A stretch of 64,000 bases of DNA, taken from assembly GCF_000375585.1 (NCBI RefSeq), contig NZ_AQWP01000014.1, forward strand, positions 99,433 through 163,432, read 5' to 3'. Both the position numbers and the translations under genes were made by a program. The notes under the pieces are model-generated. The model worked only from the letters and a program-made list of their open reading frames with translations, did no database searches and was not told where the DNA came from. This document shows, in pieces, positions 46,311 to 55,000 of the stretch; position 1 is the stretch's first letter, and each line of letters begins with the position of its first letter. The DNA comes from Sinorhizobium meliloti 4H41. Its GTDB lineage: Bacteria; Pseudomonadota; Alphaproteobacteria; Rhizobiales; Rhizobiaceae.

Positions 46311-47711
46311 TCACTCCGCTGCCATGGCGGCGGTAAGCGCCTTGAGGCAGCCTTCGATCGATGCCTGCTCGATGCCGGCATAGTGATCGAATTCGTTGAG
46401 GACGGCGACGCCGAGGTCGGTCTCGAAGCGCTTCTGGTTCGGGCTCGCCTCGAATTCCTGCTGCGCACCGTCGCCGAGGTTCGACTGGAAGATACCGGCG
46501 GCGCTGACGGGAAGGAAGTCCTCATAGACGATCGGATCGAACCGAATAAGACCGTCGGCGATCAGGGAATTGAGATCGCGCCGGCCGGGCAGCTTCGTCC
46601 GCCGGCCCTTCTCCGTCAGGGAATAGCTGAAATAGCCGAGGCCGGCCTGCCGGATTTCCGCCCAGCTGTCGGGGAAGGCCTCGAAGACCTGGGTCAAGGC
46701 CGCTTCGTATTCTCTGGCATTTGAACCATCGGCGGCCGGACGTACGATCTTGCGCGATTCGTCGAGCAGCCGGTCGTAGAGACCGCGGCCCTTCGGCGTC
46801 AAGGCGATGCCGCGCTGCTCGATCTCGCCGAAGCGGGCGGTATGCGAGCCGGTCTTCCAGCCGCCATCGGCGCCGCGGAAGGAAACCGGCTCTTCGAGCG
46901 CCTTGAAGGAGGTCTGGCGAAGCAGGACCGGGCACTTGCGTGTCGGCGGCCCTTCGACCACGGCCTTCGGGGCAATGCCATATTCCGGCATCAGCGCCTG
47001 GACGCGGTCGATGTCGAGCGTACGTGGCGTCAGATGGTTGATATGCGGCCCCTTGAAGGAGACCACGTCGGCGATCAGCCGGTGCGCATCGTGCAGGCGC
47101 TCGTACATGTCGGCGCCGACATTCGCCTCGTCGTGCCAGCGGAAGGTCTCGAGCACTTCGGCGACGAAACGGTCGGCATCGCGCTCGTCGAGGCCGCCGT
47201 CGCGCTCGGCCTTTTCGGTAAGATCGACCGCACCGGATGTGAAGATCCGGCGCTCTTTCAGGATCGCCTCCGCCTCGGCGCGAAGGGCCTCGTCGGCAAT
47301 GAGGTCGAGCCTCAGAAGCGAGGTGAAGACGCGGAAGGGGTTGCGCTTCAGGGCCGCGTCTCCAACCGGCCGGAAGGCCGTGGAGTGGACCGGCACCCCG
47401 GCGGTCGACAGATCGTAGTAGCCGACCGGATACATGCCCATCACGGCAAATACACGGCGCATCATCGAAAGCTCCGCCGGCGTGCCGAGACGGATCGCGC
47501 CGTGACGCTCCTCGGAAATGCGTTCGAGCGAATCCGTCGCCTCCAGCCTCTCCTTGAGGGTGGCGTCGGCCGAGAGCGTTTCGCCGTTGACCCTTGCGAC
47601 GAGCTCCATCAGCGTGCCGTAGGCGGGTACTTCTTCGCGGTACATCAGCGACATCGCAGCGGAAAAGGCCGAGCGGATATCGTCGGCGGATACGAAACTA
47701 TTCTCTTTCAC
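46311..47711 (-). CDS. hglS: 2-oxoadipate dioxygenase/decarboxylase, HglS type (formerly DUF1338)
   Basis: 466-residue Fe(II) enzyme of the VOC-fold DUF1338 family. The Pseudomonas putida homologue HglS turns 2-oxoadipate plus O2 into D-2-hydroxyglutarate and CO2. Conserved segments match closely: FAVMGMYPVGYYDLS, HRLIADVVSFKGPHINHLT, EGPPTRKCPVLLRQTSFK, ARFGEIEQRGIALTPKGR and YEDFLPVSAAGIFQSNLGD. The two His and one Glu metal ligands described for HglS have candidates in ERHGAIRLG, GPHINHL and GEIEQRG. The GTG at 47711, behind a GAGGCGA sequence, aligns with the homologue's start; an ATG 13 codons upstream (47750) is the alternative. First gene of the lysine-degradation set, divergent from lysR. 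Confidence 0.9.
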   Translation of the reverse strand: MKENSFVSADDIRSAFSAAMSLMYREEVPAYGTLMELVARVNGETLSADATLKERLEATDSLERISEERHGAIRLGTPAELSMMRRVFAVMGMYPVGYYDLSTAGVPVHSTAFRPVGDAALKRNPFRVFTSLLRLDLIADEALRAEAEAILKERRIFTSGAVDLTEKAERDGGLDERDADRFVAEVLETFRWHDEANVGADMYERLHDAHRLIADVVSFKGPHINHLTPRTLDIDRVQALMPEYGIAPKAVVEGPPTRKCPVLLRQTSFKALEEPVSFRGADGGWKTGSHTARFGEIEQRGIALTPKGRGLYDRLLDESRKIVRPAADGSNAREYEAALTQVFEAFPDSWAEIRQAGLGYFSYSLTEKGRRTKLPGRRDLNSLIADGLIRFDPIVYEDFLPVSAAGIFQSNLGDGAQQEFEASPNQKRFETDLGVAVLNEFDHYAGIEQASIEGCLKALTAAMAAE

Positions 47712-47824
47712 TGGGGCTCGCCTCGCGCTATGGATGAAGGACAAGGTCATTCTTAATTCTGATCATATCGGAAGGCTGTGAGCTTGGATCGCGCTGCTTC
47801 TGACTATGTTGATGCGAGGCTGGA

Positions 47825-48730
47825 ATGAAGTTGAGCCGCCGACTGGTTCCCGACGTGACGACGCTGCAGGCCTTCGAATGCGCGGCGCGCCATGGCAGTT
47901 TCACCCAGGCCGCCGCGGAGCTCAATCTCACGCAGAGCGCCGTCAGCCGGCAGATCAAGGATCTCGAAAACCAGCTGGGCGTGCTGCTCTTCGAGCGGGT
48001 GCGCCAGCGGGTCATTCTTTCCGATGCGGGGCAGAAATTCCTGCCGGAGGTACGCCGGCTTCTGAACCAGACCGAAGAGCTGATGGTGCGCGCCATGGCG
48101 TCGGCGCGGGCCGACTCGAGCCTCTCCATCGCATCGCTTCCGACCTTCGGCAGCCGCTGGCTGGTGCCGCGCCTGCCCGATTTCCTGAGGCGCCACCCGG
48201 GCACCGTCGTCAATATCGCCTCCCGTTCGGAGCCGTTCGACTTCGAAGAGCAGAACTTCGACCTCGCGATCCATTACGGCCAGCCCGTCTGGGCGCGCGC
48301 CATTTGCAACTATCTCTGCAGCGAAGTCATCGTGCCGGCCGCCAGCCCGACCCTTCTCTCGATGCATCCGGTGGAGGCGCCTGCGGACATCGGCGGCGGC
48401 CCGCTGCTGCATCTGGCGACGCGGCCCAAGCTCTGGGCGCAATGGTTCGAGGTAAACGGCGTCGAACAGGACGGCGCCTATCGCGGCAACCGCTTCGATC
48501 AATTCTCGATGGTAATCGAGGCGGCGACTGCAGGTCTCGGTTTTGCCCTTTTGCCTCGCTATCTGATCGAGCAGGAACTTACCGCAGGCACCCTGCGGAT
48601 CGTTCTCGATCGACCGATGCAGACGGAGAACAGCTATTATCTCGCCATTCCGGAAGGCAAGCTCGAAAATCCGATCAGTCGCGCTTTCCGGGAGTGGATC
48701 ACCGAACAGGTCGGTGATCGGTCGCAGTAG
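47825..48730 (+). CDS. LysR-family transcriptional regulator (GcvA-like)
   Basis: 301-residue LTTR. The winged helix-turn-helix is at residues 11-70 (TLQAFECAARHGSFTQAAAELNLTQSAVSRQIKDLE) and the effector domain follows (LSIASLPTFGSRWLVPRLPDFL). It is divergent from the hglS operon; the promoter gap is short (47712-47824) and includes the dyad-like stretch ATTCTGATCATATCGGA. This suggests control of the lysine/aminoadipate genes, with a pathway intermediate as effector. It is followed by the long ndvB leader, which is read in the same direction. Confidence 0.92.
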   Translation: MKLSRRLVPDVTTLQAFECAARHGSFTQAAAELNLTQSAVSRQIKDLENQLGVLLFERVRQRVILSDAGQKFLPEVRRLLNQTEELMVRAMASARADSSLSIASLPTFGSRWLVPRLPDFLRRHPGTVVNIASRSEPFDFEEQNFDLAIHYGQPVWARAICNYLCSEVIVPAASPTLLSMHPVEAPADIGGGPLLHLATRPKLWAQWFEVNGVEQDGAYRGNRFDQFSMVIEAATAGLGFALLPRYLIEQELTAGTLRIVLDRPMQTENSYYLAIPEGKLENPISRAFREWITEQVGDRSQ

Positions 48731-48892
48731 CAAGTCCGGTTGAGGGCCTACGGATCTCAGCCTGCGGACGGGCTTACACCAGGAAGGGCGGACTTTGACA
48801 GAGATATCCATCGAATCGAGGGAGCTCGCCGGCCAGTCCGGCTCCTCGCGGTACGGGTCTCCGGAGCCGGCTGCGGGCGATGCTCGCATTCC

Positions 48893-48921
48893 TTGCAAGC
48901 TGCTGACATCACGGCTAAAAA
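48893..48921 (+). promoter_or_regulatory. Candidate ndvB promoter
   Basis: TTGCAA (48893-48898), 17-base spacer, TAAAAA (48916-48921), about 115 bases before the ndvB start. The same 305-base gap (48731-49035) also holds TTGACA (48794-48799) without a convincing -10, and a CCGGCTCC/GGAGCCGG hairpin (48838-48845, 48863-48870) that may end lysR transcription. No other gene is seen in the gap. Confidence 0.4.
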
Positions 48922-49035
48922 ATGCCATCTTCATGCACCACGCGGCCGTGAAATCCAGCGCGCCGCCGGCTTTGCGTTCGGCGCCTGCCTTCACCCATAC
49001 TCTCTTCCCGGGACAATGACGGCGAAGGAGGGCAC

Positions 49036-52000
49036 ATGACCGTGTCTAGAAACGCGCCGGCGCCGTCTGCATCCTCGGGGTCGCAGCCACACCGGCAGAA
49101 CAACGACAACCGGGCCGATCAGTCCCGAGTGGAACCAGAATCCGTACCCATGCTCCAGAACACAACGCAGTCCAACTTACCGCGCGAACCGGAAGCGAAG
49201 CAGATCGACTACAACGATTCGATCCGCTCGACCTATTTCTCGATCGACGACCTGCGAGCATGCGGCGCGAGCCTCGCCGAACACGGCACTTCCGCTCTGC
49301 CGGGCTTCTTTCCTTTCGAATTTCGCGTCCGCCATCGGGAGAACGAGAAGGAAATCCTGCGCGTCTACCGGGCGACCGCAGCCGACGTGGAAGCCGGCGC
49401 CTCGATCACGCCTGCAGCCGAATGGCTGCTCGACAACCACCACGTCGTCGAAGAGGCGATCCAGGAGGTACGGCGGGACTTTCCACGCCGTTTCTACCGG
49501 CAACTGCCGACGCTCTCGGTCTCCGGAACCGTCATCCCGCGCACGATGGCCCTTGCCTGGCTCTACGTTGCCCATACCCACAGTACCGTCACGCGGGAAA
49601 GCATCACCGCGATGGTGGGGGGCTTCCAGGAGCACGAGACCCTCAAGATCGGCGAATTGTGGGCGCTGCCGTCGATCCTGCGTTTCGTCCTCATCGAAAA
49701 TCTGAGGCGCATCGCCATCCGCGTCGAGCGCTCGCGCGGCATGCGGCGGAAGGCGAACGAGGTCGCGGACCAGCTCATCCGGCTGAACGATCCGGAAGGC
49801 TGCCGGACGCTTCTGGTGGAGTCCGAGGCGCTTGCCGCCGACAACACCTTCATCGCACAGCTCCTTTACCGCATGCGTGACGGTTCCCAGAGCTCGGGTG
49901 CCGTCATCGCCTGGATCGAGGAGAGGCTGGAGAGGCGTGGCACCGACGTCGAGGAGGCGCTGGTAGCGGAGCAGAACCGCCTGTCGTCGGGCAACGCGAC
50001 GATGAGCAATATCATCCGCAGCCTGCGCGAGATCGACGACACGGACTGGGCCGTCTGGTTCGAAAGCGTCAGCAAGATCGATGCGACGCTGCGCGAAGGG
50101 TCCGACTATGCGGCGCTCGATTTCGGATCGCGCAACACGTATCGCGACACGATCGAGAAGCTTGCCCGCCGGTCCGGCCACAGCGAGCATGAAGTCACGA
50201 AGATCGCGATCGAGATGGTCGAGGAGGCGAAGGCCGCCGCGGCCGTCGAAGCGCCTCTGCAGGAGCCGAATGTCGGCTCCTTCCTGGTCGGCAAGCAGCG
50301 GCTGGCACTCGAGAAGAGGATCGGCTATTCGCCCTCGATCTTCCAGCACATCATCCGGTCGGTCCGCAAGCTCGACTGGTTCGCCATAGCCGGGCCGAAC
50401 ATTCTCTTGACGATCCTGGCGATGATCGTCGTCTATGCCTTCGTCAGCCCGATGGATATTCCGAGCGGCGCGAAGCTGATCATGCTCCTGCTCTTCGCGC
50501 TGCCTGCCTCCGAAGGCGCGATGGGCCTGTTCAACACGGTCTTCACGCTGTTTGCCAAACCGTCGCGGCTGGTCGGTTACGAGTTTCTCGACGGAATACC
50601 CGAGGATGGACGTACGCTGGTCGTGGTGCCTTGCCTGATTGCCAAGCGCGATCATGTAGACGAGCTCGTGCGCAACCTCGAGGTTCACTATCTCGCCAAT
50701 CCGCGCGGCGAGATCTATTTCGCGCTCCTGAGCGATTGGGCCGACAGCAAGTCGGAGGAGGCTCCTGCCGACACGGATGTTCTCGAATATGCCAAGCGCG
50801 AGATCGCGTCTCTCTCTGCCCGCTATGCCTATGACGGCAAGACGCGCTTCTTCCTGCTGCACCGCCGCCGCCTCTACAACGAGGCCGAGGGCGTGTGGAT
50901 GGGATGGGAGCGCAAGCGCGGCAAGCTGCACGAGTTGAATCTGCTGCTTCGCGGCGACCGCGATACCTCCTTCCTTCAGGGCGCCAACACGGTGCCGGAG
51001 GGCGTGCAATATGTGATGACGCTCGACTCCGACACGCGTCTCATGCGCGACGCGGTGACCAAGCTCGTCGGCAAGCTCTATCACCCGATCAACCGGCCGG
51101 TCGTCAATCCGAGGACACAGGAGGTCGTGACCGGCTACAGCCTCCTGCAGCCGCGCGTGACGCCGTCGCTCACCACCGGCAGCGAGGCCTCGGCCTTCCA
51201 GCGCATCTTCACCATCAATCGCGGCATCGACCCTTACGTCTTCACCGTGTCGGACGTCTATCAGGACATTGCCGGCGAAGGCAGCTTCACCGGCAAGGGC
51301 CTCTATCATGTCGACGCCTTCGAGGCTGCTCTCAAGAGCAGGATCGAAGAAAATGCGGTGCTCAGCCACGACCTTCTCGAAGGTTCCTATGCGCGTTGCG
51401 CGCTGGTGACCGACATCGAGCTCGTCGAGGATTTTCCGATCCGCTACGAGGTCGAGATGTCGCGCCAGCATCGTTGGGCGCGAGGCGACTGGCAGCTCCT
51501 GCCGTATATCTTCAATCCGAAGAACGGCCTTTCGATGCTCGGGCGCTGGAAGATGTACGACAACCTGCGCCGCTCGCTCATTCCCGTCGCCTGGCTCGCC
51601 GCCTCGGTCATGGGCTGGTACTACATGGAGCCGACCCCGGCGCTGATCTGGCAGCTCGTGCTGATTTTCAGCCTGTTCGTCGCGCCGACACTGTCGCTGA
51701 TCTCCGGGATCATGCCCCGGCGCAACGACATCGTCGCGCGTGCGCATCTCCACACGGTGCTGTCGGACATCCGCGCCGCCAACGCGCAGGTCGCGTTGCG
51801 CATCGTCTTCATCGCGCACAATGCGGCGATGATGGCCGATGCGATCGTGCGCTCGCTCTATCGCACCTTCGTCAGCCGCAAGCTGATGCTCGAATGGCGC
51901 ACCGCCGCGCAGGTGCAGAGCGCCGGCCACGGTTCGATCGGCGACTACTTCCGCGCAATGTGGACGGCACCGGCGCTTGCGCTGGTGTCGCTGGCGCTTG

Positions 52001-55000
52001 CCGCCATCTCCGATACGGGGCTGCCCTTCATCGGGCTGCCCTTCGCCCTTATCTGGGCCGCCTCGCCCGCGGTCGCCTGGTTCGTGAGCCAGTCCGCCGA
52101 GACTGAAGACCAGCTCGCCGTTTCCGATGAGGCGATCGAGGAGATGCGCAAGATCGCCCGGCGGACATGGCGCTACTTCGAGGCGTTCGTCACCGCCGAG
52201 CAGAACTTCCTGCCGCCGGACAACTTCCAGGAAACGCCGCAGCCGGTACTCGCGGAGCGTACCTCGCCGACGAATATCGGCGTCTATCTCCTGTCGGTCA
52301 TGTCGGCGCGCTCCTTCGGCTGGATCGGTTTCGAGGAGACGATCACGCGCCTCGAGCAGACGATCGCCACGATCGACCGCATGCCGAAATATCGCGGCCA
52401 TCTCTTCAACTGGTATCGCACGCGCGGGCTCGAACCAATGGAGCCGCGTTATGTCTCCTCGGTCGACAGCGGCAACCTCGCCGGACACCTGATCGCGGTC
52501 TCGTCCATGTGCCGCGAATGGGCCGAAGCCCCATCCGCCCACGTCCAGGGCAATCTCGACGGCATCGGCGACGTCGCGGCGATCCTCAAGGAGGTGTTGA
52601 GCGAGCTTCCCGACGACCGCAAGACCGTACGGCCGCTGAGGCGCCTGATCGAGGAGCGCATCGCCGGCTTCCAGAACGCGCTTGCCGCGGTCAAGCGCGA
52701 GCGCGAATTCGCCTCCATCCGGGTGATCAACCTCGCGGTGCTCGCACGCGACATGCACAAGCTGACGGTCAATCTCGACCATGAGGTGCGCACCGTCCCC
52801 AGCGGCGAAGTGGCGACATGGGCGGGTTCGCTGGTGGCCGCCTGCGAGGCCCATATCGCCGACGGCGTCTTCGACCTCGGTGCCATCGAGGCTCTGCGCC
52901 AGCGTCTGCTGGTGCTCAAGGAGCGCGCACGCGACATCGCCTTCTCCATGGACTTCAGCTTCCTGTTCCGGCCGGAGCGGCGGCTGCTGTCGATCGGCTA
53001 CCGGGTCAACGCCAACGAGCTCGACGAGGCCTGCTACGATCTGCTCGCCTCCGAGGCGCGGCTGACGAGCCTTTTCGCGATTGCCAAGGGGGATCTGCCG
53101 ACCGAGCACTGGTACAAGCTCGGCCGTCCGATCGTGCCGATCGGCGCGCGCGGTGCGCTCGTCTCCTGGTCGGGTTCGATGTTCGAATATCTGATGCCGC
53201 CGCTCGTCATGCAGGAGCGGCAGGGCGGCATCCTCAACCAGACCAACAATCTGGTGGTCCAGGAGCAGATCAATCACGGCCGCCGGCTCGGGACGCCCTG
53301 GGGCATTTCCGAGGCGGCGTTTAATGCGCGCGACCACGAGCTGACCTACCAGTATACGAACTTCGGCGTGCCGACGCTGGGTCTGAAGCGCGGCCTCGGG
53401 CAGAATGCCGTCATCGCACCTTACGCGTCCATTCTCGCCTGCATGTACGATCCGAAATCGGCGCTCGCCAATCTGGCGCGGCTCCGGGAGGTCGGCGCCC
53501 TTGGGGCCTACGGCTATCACGACGCCGTCGACTTCACGCCGACGCGCGTGCCGGAAGGCCAGAAATGCGCCGTCGTGCGCAACTATTATGCCCATCATCA
53601 CGGCATGTCGGTCGCGGCGGTCGCCAATGTCGTCTTCAACGGGCAGCTGCGCGAGTGGTTCCATGCCGATCCCGTCATCGAGGCCGCCGAACTCCTCCTG
53701 CAGGAGAAGGCGCCGCGCGACATTCCGGTGATGGCCGGCAAGCGCGAGCCGGAAGCGCTGGGCAAGGGCCAGGCCGATCTCCTGCGCCCCGAAGTCCGCG
53801 TCGTCGAAGACCCGATCAACCAGGATCGCGAGACGGTTCTTCTGTCGAACGGTCACTACTCCGTCATGCTGACGGCGACAGGGGCGGGTTATGCCCGCTG
53901 GAACGGTCAGGCGGTCACGAGATGGACTCCGGACCCGGTGGAGGACAGGACGGGGACCTTCATCTTCCTGCGCGACACGGTGACGGGCGACTGGTGGTCG
54001 GCGACGGCCGAGCCGCGGCGTGCGCCGGGCGAAAAGACCGTTACCCGCTTCGGCGACGACAAGGCCGAATACGTCAAGACCGTCGGCGATCTGACAAGCG
54101 AGGTGGAATGCATCGTCGCCACCGAGCACGATGCCGAAGGCCGTCGGGTTATCCTGCTCAACACGGGCACGGAAGACCGGTTCATCGAGGTGACGTCTTA
54201 TGCCGAGCCCGTGCTTGCCATGGACGATGCCGACAGCTCGCACCCGACCTTCTCGAAAATGTTCATCCGCACCGAGATCAGCCGTCACGGAGACGTGATA
54301 TGGGTCTCGCGCAACAAGCGCAGCCCTGGCGATCCGGACATCGAGGTCGCCCATCTCGTCACCGACAATGCCGGCAGCGATCGCCACACGCAGGCGGAGA
54401 CCGATCGCCGGCGCTTCCTCGGCCAGGGCCGCACGATTGCCGAGGCGGCCGCATTCGACCCGGGCGCCACGCTTTCCGGCACCGACGGCTTCACGCTCGA
54501 TCCGATCGTGTCGCTGCGTCGCGTCGTACGCGTGCCGGCGGGTAAGAAGGTGAGCGTCATCTTCTGGACGATCGCCGCCCCGGACAGGGAAGGCGTCGAT
54601 CGGGCGATCGACCGCTACCGGCATCCGGAAACCTTCAATCACGAGCTCATCCATGCCTGGACCCGCAGCCAGGTGCAGATGCGCCATGTCGGGATCACCT
54701 CGAAGGAGGCCGCGAGCTTCCAGATGCTCGGCCGCTATCTTGTCTATCCGGATATGCACCTTCGCGCCGACACGGAGACCGTCAAGACCGGGCTTGCCTC
54801 GCAATCGGCGCTGTGGCCGCTGGCGATCTCCGGCGATTTCCCGATCTTCTGCCTCAGGATCAACGACGACGGCGATCTCGGCATCGCCCGCGAGGCCTTG
54901 CGGGCGCAGGAATATCTGAGAGCTCGCGGCATCACCGCCGATCTGGTGGTGGTCAACGAGCGCGCCTCCTCCTATGCGCAGGATCTGCAGCACACGCTCG

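Noticed and set aside
46301..46525. N-terminal extension of the D-2-hydroxyglutarate dehydrogenase into the hglS-like gene
   Set aside because: The extra 75 residues are a Ser/Arg-rich shadow of the overlapping gene; family homology begins at MIDEHHIDALTK.
48731..49035. Small open frames in the ndvB leader (48740-49039 and 48795-49019)
   Set aside because: No ribosome sites, and one runs into the ndvB start. The stretch looks like promoter and leader DNA.
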